Source of the DNA: Halobacterium rubrum
GTDB lineage: Archaea; Halobacteriota; Halobacteria; Halobacteriales; Halobacteriaceae
DNA length: 64,000 bases
Direction: 5' to 3'
NCBI RefSeq assembly: GCF_021729015.1
Contig: NZ_JAJQQZ010000001.1
Span: forward strand, 310,001 to 374,000
Shown here: positions 17,943 to 26,567 of the stretch, piece by piece
Position numbering within the stretch: the stretch's first letter is position 1
How the letters are laid out: each line of letters opens with the position of its first letter
Notes under the pieces: generated by a model
Database searches by the model: none
Seen by the model: the letters and a program-made list of their open reading frames with translations, nothing else
Told to the model about the DNA's origin: nothing
Made by a program: the position numbers and the translations under genes

Positions 17943-19352
17943 ATGTTCGACGTGTCCAGCGAGGAGATAACGGAGGGCTCGCTCCCCCGAGCCCTGCTGT
18001 TCCTCAGCACCCCGCTCGTCGTCCAGCAGTACGTCGTCGTCCTCCAGCAGGTCGTGGACGTGTTCTGGCTCGGCCGCGTCAGCGAGGACGCCGTCGCCGC
18101 CGTCGGCCTCGTCGCGCCGCTCGTCGGCTTGCTCAGTCTCGTCACGAGCGTCGGCGTCATCGGCGGCCGCGTGCTCGTCGCCCAGAACGTCGGCGCCGAC
18201 GACGAAGCCGAAGCGCGACGCGCCGGGTTCCACGCGACAGTGCTGGTCGGCGCCGCCAACGTCGTGCTCGCTGCGCTCGTCTACTTCCTCGCGGCGGACG
18301 TCGTCGGCCTCCTGAACCCCGGCGAGGCCGTGCTCCCGCTGGCCGCCACCTACCTCACGGTGACCACGTTCGGCCGCATCTTCGGCGGCATGAGCGACGC
18401 CATCGAGTCCGGGTTCGTCGGCTGGGGTGACTCCCGGGCGTCGATGGTCGTCAACGTCGCCGCCGTCCTCACGAACGTCGTCCTCGACCCCTTCCTCGTC
18501 GTCGGCTGGGGCATCCCCGGCTTCACCGGCTACGGCATCTTCGGCGCCGCGGCCGCCACCGCCATCGGCTACGTCGTCGGGTTCAGCGTCGCGCTCGCGG
18601 GCCTTCGTGTCGCCCGAACGAACTTCACCATCCACTGGCGGGACGTCGGCTTCGACCCCGACACCGCCCGTAGCCTCCTCGAAGTCGGCGTCCCGAAAGC
18701 CGGCCAGGAGGGCGGCCGACAGGTCGCCCGCCTCGTCGTCATCGCCATCGTCAGTGCCGTCGGCGGCAGCGCTGGACTGGCAGCCTACACCGTCGGCGCC
18801 CGCATCTCGACGGTCGCGTTCGTGCCCGCCGCCGCCGTCGGGAGCGCGGTGTCCAGCGTCGTCGGCCAGAACGTCGGCGCCGGAAAGGCCTCGCGCGCGA
18901 CTCGCGCGACGTGGCTGGCGACGGCTGCCACCGCCGGCGGCATGGCGGTCCTCGGCACCGTCCAGTTCTTCCTGCCGGGCGCCATCGCCGGCGTGTTCGC
19001 GCCGACGCTCGCCGGCGACGCGCTCGCGTACACGGTGACGTACCTCGAAATCCTCGCCGTCGGGTACTGGGCGTTCGGCGTCATCTACCCCGTGCAGGGC
19101 GGCTTCAACGGCGCCGGGAAGACGCAGGTTTCGATGGTCGCGACGCTCCTCCAGTACTGGACCGTGCGGCTGCCCATCGCCGTGCTGGGCGCGTACGTGT
19201 TCGTGCTCGCCGTCCCGGTTCACGCGGTGTTCTGGGCTATCACGCTCTCGAACGTCGTCGCGGCGGTGGGCGTCGCGGCCTACTTCTGGTACGAGACCAG
19301 CGGCGGCGGCGGCCTCATCCAGCGCGCGGCGACGGCGGCCGCGGCAGACTGA
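17943..19352 (+). CDS. MATE family multidrug/metabolite efflux transporter
   Basis: 469 aa integral membrane protein, likely 12 helices, exporting substrates in exchange for Na+ or H+. It starts MFDVSSEEITEGSLPRALLF at ATG 17943; the frame is open upstream into lipA antisense but without coding character. The repeated MATE pattern is visible as VDVFWLGRVSEDAVAAVGLV in the first half and GARISTVAFVPAAAVGSAVS, SVVGQNVGAGKASRATRA in the second. Length is normal. An A/T-rich AATTAAC lies about 20-25 bases upstream. The substrate cannot be predicted. Confidence 0.9.
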   Translation: MFDVSSEEITEGSLPRALLFLSTPLVVQQYVVVLQQVVDVFWLGRVSEDAVAAVGLVAPLVGLLSLVTSVGVIGGRVLVAQNVGADDEAEARRAGFHATVLVGAANVVLAALVYFLAADVVGLLNPGEAVLPLAATYLTVTTFGRIFGGMSDAIESGFVGWGDSRASMVVNVAAVLTNVVLDPFLVVGWGIPGFTGYGIFGAAAATAIGYVVGFSVALAGLRVARTNFTIHWRDVGFDPDTARSLLEVGVPKAGQEGGRQVARLVVIAIVSAVGGSAGLAAYTVGARISTVAFVPAAAVGSAVSSVVGQNVGAGKASRATRATWLATAATAGGMAVLGTVQFFLPGAIAGVFAPTLAGDALAYTVTYLEILAVGYWAFGVIYPVQGGFNGAGKTQVSMVATLLQYWTVRLPIAVLGAYVFVLAVPVHAVFWAITLSNVVAAVGVAAYFWYETSGGGGLIQRAATAAAAD

Positions 19353-19426
19353 CTGTCACCGTTCCGTCGTCCGCCGACAGTCAGCCACGTGGCTCGCGGC
19401 GCGATAGCGCCGCTCGTCCATTCCGT

Positions 19427-19481
19427 GCTCTCCCGCTGGTCGAGCACGCTACTCTCACGGCTCCCGCTGGTCGCCGTTCGA
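19427..19481. repeat. dispersed short repeat, copy 2
   Basis: CTCCCGCTGGTCG occurs twice (about 19429 and 19461); the second is inside TCTCACGGCTCCCGCTGGTC GCCGTTCGA. Over about 40 bases it aligns with the copy at 29355-29400 and its core matches 10284-10322. It lies in the 204-base gap between the MATE gene and the helicase, which otherwise holds only the helicase promoter. Confidence 0.6.
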
Positions 19482-19523
19482 GCGTTCCGTCGTCCTCCTT
19501 CGTCGGACGACGCGGACTAGAAA

Positions 19524-19532
19524 CGCCTATCC
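19524..19532 (+). promoter_or_regulatory. TATA-like element of the helicase gene
   Basis: CGCCTATCC centred 27-29 bases before ATG 19557. The same CCTATCC motif sits at the same distance before ATG 25428, so this GC-rich variant may be a working promoter here. Confidence 0.35.
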
Positions 19533-19556
19533 GGGCTCCCGCCTTCCCCTCGCTCG

Positions 19557-21947
19557 ATGGAAGTCGCCGAGGTCGTCCCGGAGTTCGCCGAGGCGTTTCC
19601 CTTCGACGAGTTCAACGAGATGCAGCGCGAGGCGGTGCCCGCGTTGCTGGAGTCGGACGCGAACGTGGTGGCGTCCGCGCCGACCGGCAGCGGGAAGACC
19701 GCGCTCGCCGAGCTCGCCATCTGCCAGACCCTCGAGGCGGGCGGGACGGCGCTGTTCGTCGCGCCGCTGCGCGCGCTCACCAACGAGAAGGAGGACGAGT
19801 GGGAGCGCTTCGAGGACCTCGGGTACTCGGTGTACGTCGTCACGGGCGAGCGGGACCTGAACCCCCGGCGGGCCGAGCGCGCCGACGTGCTCGTGATGAC
19901 GCCGGAGAAGGCCGACTCGGCCACCCGGAAACACGACTCCCCGCGGTACTCGTTCGTGACCGACGTCGACTGCGTGGTCATCGACGAGGTCCACCTGCTG
20001 GACTCCGAGAAACGCGGGAGCGTCCTCGAAGTGGTAGTCTCCCGGCTGCGGCGGCTCTGTGACCCCCGCGTCGTCGCGCTGTCGGCGACGATGCCGAACA
20101 TCGAGGACGTCGCGGACTGGCTGGACGCCACGCCGGAGACGACCTTCGAGTTCGGCGACGAGTACCGCCCCGTGGACCTCCACGCGGGCGTCCGCACGTA
20201 CGAGCACGGCGACAACCCGTTCGCGGACAAGTACCGGCGGCTGTTCACGGCGCTCGACCTGGCCGAACCCCACCTGCGGGAGGACGGCCAGTCGCTCGTG
20301 TTCGTCTCCTCCCGGCAGGACACCGTGCAGGCCGCGAAGAAGACCAGAGACGAGATTGCGGAGCGAGACATCCCGGTCGGCTCCCGGGGCGACTACGAGT
20401 TCCACACGGCCGCCGAGGAGCTGGACAACGCGACGCTGCGGAAGAGCGTGCTCGACGGCGTGGCGTTCCACCACGCCGGGCTCTCGACGAGCGACAAGAA
20501 CCGCGTCGAGCAGTGGTTCCGGGAGGGGAAGATTCGCGTGCTGTTCTCGACGTCGACGCTCGCGTGGGGCGTGAACCTCCCGGCGCGCTGCGTCGTCATC
20601 CGGGACACGAAGCTCCACGACCCGCTGGAGGGCGAGGTCGACATGAGCCCGCTGGACGTCCTCCAGATGCTCGGGCGCGCCGGCCGCCCGGGCTACGACG
20701 ACGTGGGGTACGGCTGGGTGGTGTGTGACGCCGGCGACGCCGACAAGTACCGGACGCTGCTGGAGGAGGGCCACGAGATCGAGAGCCGGCTGGCCGGCAA
20801 CCTCGCCGAGCACCTGAACGCCGAGATCGCGATGGGCACCATCCGCGGCCTCGGCGACGTGATGGACTGGCTGGAGACGACGTTCTACTACCGGCGCGCG
20901 CAGTCCGCGCCCGAGGACTACGACTTCCCGACGCTCCGCGAGCGCGTCCGCGACACGCTGGACGACCTCGTCGAGGAGGGGTTCGTGGAGACCGACGAGG
21001 ACCTCGGGCTGTCAGCGACCCGGCTCGGGGTGCTGGCGTCGACGTACTACCTCCGGCTGGACACCGCCCGGGAGTTCCGCGAGGTCGCAGCGGACGGCCC
21101 CGACGACCGCGCCATCCTGCGGGCGGTCGCCAGCGCCGGCGAGTTCGACTCCGTGAGCGCCCGGCAGTCCGAACAGGACGCGATTCAGAAAGTGCTGGGC
21201 CGCGCGGCCGACCACCGGGAGGCCGCGGAACGAGCGAGCGGCGGAGCCGCGAGCAACAGCGCCGAGGGGATGGACGACGGCCCGCGGAAGGTGTACGCCA
21301 TCCTCCGCGCCGGCATGCGGGGCGCCGTCCCGACCGAACTCCGGTCGGACGCCTGGGTCATCAAGCAGAACGCGCTCCGGCTGCTGGCCGCGCTGGGCGC
21401 GTTTTTCGACCGCTACGACGACCCGGCGGGCGCGAACGCCGCCGCCCGCCTCGAGGCCCGCATCGACACCGGCGTCCCCGAGGCCGCAGTCGGCCTCACC
21501 GCCGTCGACGGCGTCGCCGCCGGCCGCGCGCACAAGCTCCACGACGAAGGCATCGAAACCCCGGAGGACGTCCGCGACGCGGGCGTCTCGGGACTCGTGG
21601 ACGCCGGGCTCGCCGAGGGCGTCGCCGAGAGCGTCCACGAGCAGGCCGCCGGCCTCCCCGACGTCGCCGTCGACTGGGGCGACTTCCCCGACTCGATTCC
21701 GGCCGGCGCCAACCAGCTGTGCGAGGTCACCGTCCGCAACGACGGCGGCGCCACCAAAGCCGGCGTCGAGGTCACCGTCAACGACGTCGAGATGAGCACC
21801 GAGACCGGCTACCTCGACGACGCGCTCGCCGTGCCCGTCGGCGTCTTCGGCGCCGACACCGAGGAACTCACCTACGAGGTCACCGTCACGTTCGCCGACC
21901 TCCCCCTGTTGCCCGTCACCGACACCCGAACCGTCGACGTGGCGTAG
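19557..21947 (+). CDS. Ski2-like DNA/RNA helicase, Hel308-like
   Basis: 796 aa SF2 helicase. Motifs: Q-like FNEMQREAVPALLESD; Walker A ASAPTGSGKTALAELA (about residues 39-54); Ia FVAPLRALTNEKEDEW; II DEVH in CVVIDEVHLLDSE; III ALSATMPNIEDVADW; V STSTLAWGVNLPARCVVI; VI QMLGRAGRPGYDD. A winged-helix/ratchet region follows, then helix-hairpin-helix-like GLTAVDGVAAGRAHKLHDEG. The last ~100 residues form a beta-rich Ig/FN3-like domain (CEVTVRNDGGATKAGVEVTV), as in the Sec63 part of Brr2-type helicases. Hel308 proteins act at stalled replication forks; assignment to that role is by family. Confidence 0.88.
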   Translation: MEVAEVVPEFAEAFPFDEFNEMQREAVPALLESDANVVASAPTGSGKTALAELAICQTLEAGGTALFVAPLRALTNEKEDEWERFEDLGYSVYVVTGERDLNPRRAERADVLVMTPEKADSATRKHDSPRYSFVTDVDCVVIDEVHLLDSEKRGSVLEVVVSRLRRLCDPRVVALSATMPNIEDVADWLDATPETTFEFGDEYRPVDLHAGVRTYEHGDNPFADKYRRLFTALDLAEPHLREDGQSLVFVSSRQDTVQAAKKTRDEIAERDIPVGSRGDYEFHTAAEELDNATLRKSVLDGVAFHHAGLSTSDKNRVEQWFREGKIRVLFSTSTLAWGVNLPARCVVIRDTKLHDPLEGEVDMSPLDVLQMLGRAGRPGYDDVGYGWVVCDAGDADKYRTLLEEGHEIESRLAGNLAEHLNAEIAMGTIRGLGDVMDWLETTFYYRRAQSAPEDYDFPTLRERVRDTLDDLVEEGFVETDEDLGLSATRLGVLASTYYLRLDTAREFREVAADGPDDRAILRAVASAGEFDSVSARQSEQDAIQKVLGRAADHREAAERASGGAASNSAEGMDDGPRKVYAILRAGMRGAVPTELRSDAWVIKQNALRLLAALGAFFDRYDDPAGANAAARLEARIDTGVPEAAVGLTAVDGVAAGRAHKLHDEGIETPEDVRDAGVSGLVDAGLAEGVAESVHEQAAGLPDVAVDWGDFPDSIPAGANQLCEVTVRNDGGATKAGVEVTVNDVEMSTETGYLDDALAVPVGVFGADTEELTYEVTVTFADLPLLPVTDTRTVDVA

Positions 21948-21998
21948 CCCACCTGCTCGCGCTGAAGTTCAAGTACGGGAACGGGACCAGCAGGGGGT

Positions 21999-22727
21999 AT
22001 GCAGGACGCGATTCGCGTGCTGGCCGGCGAGTGTGCCGTGCGATACGAGCACGGCGGAGAGACCGAACGAGTGCTGCGCGGGGACGTGGTCGTCGTCGTG
22101 AAGCCCGACGACACCGTGCTCGTCCACGACGCCGACGGCTACCAGCCGGCGGCGTGGCTCACCAGACCCGGCGTCGTCCGGTACACCCGGGACGCCGGCG
22201 GCTTCCGCATCGACGCGGCGGACGGCGACGAGCGCCTCGTCGTCGAGAGCGCGACCGAGCACGGCGACGCGCACTACCCGGCGTCGCCGGCCGGGCCGCC
22301 GGTCGGCACCTGCGACTGCGGCGGCGCGTTCGTGCGCGACGGCGGCCGCGTGGTCTGCGTGGACTGCCGCGAGCAGTACGCCATCCCGCGGGACGCCGCC
22401 GTCGTCGACGAGACGTGTGGGGACTGCGGGCTCCCCCGGATTCGTGTGGAGCGCGGCGCGGCCGTGACGGCGTGTCTCGACCGAGAGTGTGAGCCCATCG
22501 CCGACGCCGTCCGAGCCGCACTCGACTGGACGTGTCGCTGCGGCGGCCGGCTGGCCGTCGAGTCCGACCGTGGCCTGCACGCCGTCTGTGCGGACTGCGG
22601 GTCCCGGTTCCGACTCCCCCGGGGAACCGAAGCGGGGGACTGCGAGTGCGGGCTGCCGGCCGTCCAGACGGCCGACGGCCGCCGGTGTCTGGACGCCGAC
22701 TGCGAGCGCGCACCACAGTCGCTTTGA
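21999..22727 (+). CDS. NucS N-terminal-domain-like protein with four zinc ribbons, no nuclease domain
   Basis: 242 aa. Residues about 1-90 resemble the N-terminal DNA-binding/dimerisation domain of endonuclease NucS: VLRGDVVVVVKPDDTVLVHD, then GYQPAAWLTRPGVVRYTRD. The NucS catalytic domain is absent. Four Cys-rich units replace it: CDCGG with CVDC, CGDCG with CLDREC, CRCGG with CADCG, and CECG with CLDADC, similar to topoisomerase I C-terminal zinc fingers. A non-catalytic role in binding branched or single-stranded DNA is inferred. It lies between the Hel308-like helicase and endA. Confidence 0.75.
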   Translation: MQDAIRVLAGECAVRYEHGGETERVLRGDVVVVVKPDDTVLVHDADGYQPAAWLTRPGVVRYTRDAGGFRIDAADGDERLVVESATEHGDAHYPASPAGPPVGTCDCGGAFVRDGGRVVCVDCREQYAIPRDAAVVDETCGDCGLPRIRVERGAAVTACLDRECEPIADAVRAALDWTCRCGGRLAVESDRGLHAVCADCGSRFRLPRGTEAGDCECGLPAVQTADGRRCLDADCERAPQSL

Positions 22728-22750
22728 GTGTCCGCGCGCGTCAGTGAGGT

Positions 22751-23788
22751 ATGAACGGCGACCTGCGCGGGGACGAGGTGCACGTCGGCGGGGACGCCCG
22801 CCAGCGCTTCCACGACGCCCGCGGCTACGGCTACCCGCTGGGCGGCAACGACGTCGCGCTGTCGCTGGTGGAGGCCGCCCACCTCCTGTTCCGTGGCGAC
22901 CTCGACGACGTCGACGGCAAGCGCTTCCGGGCGTTCCTCGCGGACCGCGAGGCCGGGTTCACCGCCCGCTTCCTGGTGTACGTCGACCTCCGGGACCGGG
23001 GGTTCTACCTGGTGCCGGACCGCGAGCCGTGGTGGCACGAGCCCGGTGACGGCGACTTCGTCGTGTTCCCGCGGGGGAACACGCGTCGGGACGGCGTCGT
23101 CAAACACCGGGTGCGGGTCGTGGACGAGCGCGCGACGCTCCCCGTCGGCGAGCTCGGCGACGAGGTGCTGGCGGTGGTCGACGAGGAGAGCGAGATAACC
23201 TACCTCGACGTGGACTCGGAAGCCCCCGACGGCGACACCGAGTTCGACCAGCCGGCGGGCGTCGAGGCGGTGTTGCTAGACGACCGCGTACTCGTCTGGG
23301 GGCCGCCGAGCCGGCTCCACGAGTCGGGGTTCTACGGGCAGCCCCTCGGCGGGCGCGCCGCCGACCACGACGCGCTCCAGCTCTCGCTGCTGGAAGCGGC
23401 GTACCTTACCGCCGAGGGCGTGCTCTCCTTCGAGGACGACGCAGACATCGAGGACGTGCTCGCTCGCGGCCGCGTCGGCGAGGGCGAGCACTTCGACCGG
23501 CGGCTGGCGGTCTACCGTGCGCTCCGCGACGCCGGTGTGGTGCCGAAGACCGGGTTCAAGTTCGGCGCCGACTTCCGCACGTACTCGGGCGTCGAGTCCG
23601 TCGACGACCTCGGCCACTCCGAGCTGCTGGTGCGCGTGCTCGACACCGACCACGTGTTCTCGCCGCGGGACCTCTCGCTGGACGTGCGGCTCGCGCACGG
23701 CGTCCGCAAGCGAATGGTTTTTGCAGCCACCGACGGCACAGACGACACGACGATTCGCTGGCTCTCCGTCAGTCGACTGACGCCATGA
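22751..23788 (+). CDS. endA: tRNA-splicing endonuclease (two-repeat form)
   Basis: 345 aa, the fused two-unit archaeal form that cuts bulge-helix-bulge motifs in tRNA precursors. Both halves have the N-domain pattern FHDARGYGYPLGGNDVALSL and LHESGFYGQPLGGRAADHDA. The active half is C-terminal: YRALRDAGVVPKTGFKFGAD and FRTYSG (Tyr), DDLGHSELLVRVL (His) and GVRKRMVFA (Lys) give the expected catalytic triad. The first half keeps the fold (FLVYVDLRDRGFYLVPDR) but not a clear triad. Its stop overlaps the trpS ATG by four bases (ATGA). In haloarchaea tRNA-Trp carries an intron, so pairing with trpS makes biological sense. Confidence 0.95.
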   Translation: MNGDLRGDEVHVGGDARQRFHDARGYGYPLGGNDVALSLVEAAHLLFRGDLDDVDGKRFRAFLADREAGFTARFLVYVDLRDRGFYLVPDREPWWHEPGDGDFVVFPRGNTRRDGVVKHRVRVVDERATLPVGELGDEVLAVVDEESEITYLDVDSEAPDGDTEFDQPAGVEAVLLDDRVLVWGPPSRLHESGFYGQPLGGRAADHDALQLSLLEAAYLTAEGVLSFEDDADIEDVLARGRVGEGEHFDRRLAVYRALRDAGVVPKTGFKFGADFRTYSGVESVDDLGHSELLVRVLDTDHVFSPRDLSLDVRLAHGVRKRMVFAATDGTDDTTIRWLSVSRLTP

Positions 23789-25332
23789 CCACCGACGACA
23801 ACAACACTACTTCCACGGCCGGCGCCGACGACGTCGCACTCGACCCCTGGGGGTCCTCGACCGTCTCCGACTACCGGAACCTCTTCGAGGAGTTCGGCAT
23901 CGAGGCCTTCGAGGACGTCCTCGACGAGGTGCCTGCGCCCCACTACCTGATGCGGCGCGCCATCATCTTCGGGCACCGGGACTACCGCCGGGTGGCCGAC
24001 GCGATGCGAAACGACGAGCCCTTCGCCGCGCTGTCGGGGTTCATGCCGACGGGTGACCCCCACATCGGCCACAAGATGGTGTTCGACGAGATCGTCTGGC
24101 ACCAGCAGCAGGGCGGGGACGCGTACGCGCTCATCGCCGACCTCGAAGCCCACTCGGCCCGGGGGCTTGACTGGGACGAGATCGACGAGCACACCGAGGA
24201 CTACCTGCTGAGCCTGCTCGCGCTCGGCTTCGACGCCGAGGAGGGCGAGCTCTACCGGCAGTCCACGAACCGCGAGCTCCAGGACCTCGCGTTCGAGCTC
24301 GGTATCGAGGCGAACTTCTCGGAGTTCGAGGCCATCTACGGGTTCGGCGGTGACACGGACGTCTCCCACATGCAGAGCGTCGTCACCCAGATGGCGGACA
24401 TCCTCTACCCCCAGCTCGACGAGCCGAAGCCGACTGTCATCCCGGTCGGCCCCGACCAGGACCCCCACGTGCGGTTCGCCCGCGACCTCGCGGAGCGCAC
24501 GCGCTACTTCAAGGTCACCGAGGCGTTCGCGAGCGTCGCGTTCGACGACAACGAGCGCCCGCTCGTCCGCGCCGCCTACGACGCCCGCGGCGAGTACGCC
24601 GAGGACGCGGACCAGCCCCGGTGTACGGAGGCCGCCGACTGGCTCGCAGCGGAGCCCACAGTAGCCGACGACTTCGACGCCGACACTGTCGACTCGGTCG
24701 TCCAGAAACTGGAGAACGCGGGGATGGAGCCGCTCCGGCCACGCATCCGATTCTTCGACCGGCAGGCGACCGACGAGGCCTTCGAGGCGCTCATCGACGA
24801 GATCGCGGGCGAGAAGCGCGTCTTCGAGGGCCACGTCGACGCCTTCGACGTGGAGATGGAGGCGGCCGAGGACCTCGCGCTCGCCGTCGAGGTCGACCAC
24901 GGCGGTTACGGCTTCGTCCCGCCGTCGTCGGTCTACCACCGCTTCATGACGGGGCTGACCGGCGGGAAGATGTCGTCGTCGATTCCGGCCAGCCACATCA
25001 GCCTGCTCGACGACCCCGAGGAGGGCTACGACAAGGTCAAGGCCGCGACGACCGGCGGCCGCGAGACCGCCGAGAAGCAGCGCGAACTCGGCGGGGAAGC
25101 CGACGAGTGCCCGGTCTACGAGCTGTACGCCTACCTGATGGCGGGCGACGACGACGAGTTCGCCGAGGAAGTGTACTCGGAGTGCGTGAACGGCGAGCGC
25201 CTCTGTGGCGGCTGCAAGGAGCAGGCCGCCGAACTGATGGCGGAGTTCCTCGAGGACCACCAGGAGAAACGCGAGGAGGCCCGCGAGGTCCTCGACGACC
25301 TCGACATCGAGCTGGACTCGGCGCGCGCCTGA
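23785..25332 (+). CDS. trpS: tryptophan--tRNA ligase (second, long form)
   Basis: 515 aa class Ic synthetase. HIGH occurs exactly at residues 93-96 (MPTGDPHIGHKMVF) and KMSSS at 395-399 (TGGKMSSSIPASH). Between them are PVGPDQDPHVRFARDLAERT and a long insert (about residues 270-370) of acidic helices. Near the C-terminus is a Cys pair, LCGGCKEQAAEL, in the anticodon-binding region. It is much longer than the 379-aa TrpRS at 339-1478 and only distantly similar. Translation is coupled to endA by an ATGA overlap. Confidence 0.94.
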   Translation: MTTDDNNTTSTAGADDVALDPWGSSTVSDYRNLFEEFGIEAFEDVLDEVPAPHYLMRRAIIFGHRDYRRVADAMRNDEPFAALSGFMPTGDPHIGHKMVFDEIVWHQQQGGDAYALIADLEAHSARGLDWDEIDEHTEDYLLSLLALGFDAEEGELYRQSTNRELQDLAFELGIEANFSEFEAIYGFGGDTDVSHMQSVVTQMADILYPQLDEPKPTVIPVGPDQDPHVRFARDLAERTRYFKVTEAFASVAFDDNERPLVRAAYDARGEYAEDADQPRCTEAADWLAAEPTVADDFDADTVDSVVQKLENAGMEPLRPRIRFFDRQATDEAFEALIDEIAGEKRVFEGHVDAFDVEMEAAEDLALAVEVDHGGYGFVPPSSVYHRFMTGLTGGKMSSSIPASHISLLDDPEEGYDKVKAATTGGRETAEKQRELGGEADECPVYELYAYLMAGDDDEFAEEVYSECVNGERLCGGCKEQAAELMAEFLEDHQEKREEAREVLDDLDIELDSARA

Positions 25333-25427
25333 CCACCACGACCCCGTTCTCGCCTCCCGGCCTCTCGGTGTCTCGCTGCGTGCACTCCGACAGAAGGCCT
25401 ATCCCGGTCTCTGCCGTTCGTTCGCGT

Positions 25428-26567
25428 ATGTCCGACGCGCAGGCCGCCGCCAAGGCCCGCGACCCCGACGCGCTCGTCGCCGAGCTCCGGGACGCCCACG
25501 AGGCAGTCGCCGACGCCGAGGCCGCCGTCGACGAGTACGGCGAGGCCCGCCTGCAGGCGCTCCGGCGGGCGCTCCGGGAGTTCGACCGGCTGCTCGTCCA
25601 GTACGAGGACGACGCCACCGGCACCGGAGACTTCCAGTCGTATCTGGCCTTCCAGGAGGACCTCGTGGCGCTCGTCGAGGAGGACTTCGACGACGACCTC
25701 CCCGAGCGCGACACCTTCGAGGACCTGCTGGAGCTGTTCAAGAAGCGCCGGCTCTCCGAGTCCGACTTCGCCGAGGCGCGGGACCGACTGGCGGACGCCC
25801 GCGACCTCGTCGACCGCCTCGACGACCTCGCCGACGCCCGCGACGACCACAGCGAGGTCCGGTCGCGGGTGGCCGACACCGCGGACGCGTACGGCGAGGA
25901 AGTCGCCGAACTGGAGCGGCTCCGGCGCCTCGGGAACGCCGACCTCGACGCCCCCGTCGAGGACCTCCGCGAGCCGATTCGCGAGTACGACGACGCCGTC
26001 ACCGACGCCTTCCAGTCGTTCCGCCGGGAGGCGCCGGCCCGGGAGTTCCTCGACTTCGTCGAGACGACGGAATCCTACCCCCTGGTCGGGTTCGAGCCCG
26101 TGCCAGAGGGGCTCGCCGAGTTCGTCGCCGACCGGCCGGCCGGTGAGGAGCCGATTCCCCAGCTGCTGGAGTACGCCGGCTACTCGCCGTCGAAACTCGA
26201 CCACTACGTCGCCGCGCCGCGCACGCTGAAGCGCGCGGTCGGCGGGAACCGCACGTACCTCGAACGCCTCGACGCTGACCCGCTCTTGGTCGGGTGGCCA
26301 CCGGCGCCCGCCGAGGACCTCCAGTACCGCCTCGACGAACTGGTGTCGGTCGTCGCGCGCTTCGCCGGCGGCGACGTCCTCGAACCGCTCCACGCGGTCC
26401 GGAAGTGGGTTCGCAGCGACGACTACGACCGTCTCCGGGACGCCGCCGTCGCCACACACGAACTCACCGACGACGAGAAACAGCGCATCGAGTCCGGCGT
26501 CGAAGACGACCTCCGGCGGGCGAGAGAACACGAGCAGCGGCTGCGGGACGCGCTCGACGAGTACTGA
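25428..26567 (+). CDS. acidic coiled-coil protein, haloarchaeal family of unknown function
   Basis: 379 aa from ATG 25428. Residues about 10-200 are almost entirely heptad-rich, charged helices (LVAELRDAHEAVADAEAAVD; LADARDLVDRLDDLADARDD). The C-terminal part is more globular (YPLVGFEPVPEGLAEFVADR; YAGYSPSKLDHYVAAPRTLK). It matches in style a haloarchaeal DUF family, possibly the one catalogued as DUF7118. No catalytic motif, membrane segment or signal peptide. CCTATCC lies about 27 bases upstream, the same variant as for the helicase. Function not known. Confidence 0.75.
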   Translation: MSDAQAAAKARDPDALVAELRDAHEAVADAEAAVDEYGEARLQALRRALREFDRLLVQYEDDATGTGDFQSYLAFQEDLVALVEEDFDDDLPERDTFEDLLELFKKRRLSESDFAEARDRLADARDLVDRLDDLADARDDHSEVRSRVADTADAYGEEVAELERLRRLGNADLDAPVEDLREPIREYDDAVTDAFQSFRREAPAREFLDFVETTESYPLVGFEPVPEGLAEFVADRPAGEEPIPQLLEYAGYSPSKLDHYVAAPRTLKRAVGGNRTYLERLDADPLLVGWPPAPAEDLQYRLDELVSVVARFAGGDVLEPLHAVRKWVRSDDYDRLRDAAVATHELTDDEKQRIESGVEDDLRRAREHEQRLRDALDEY

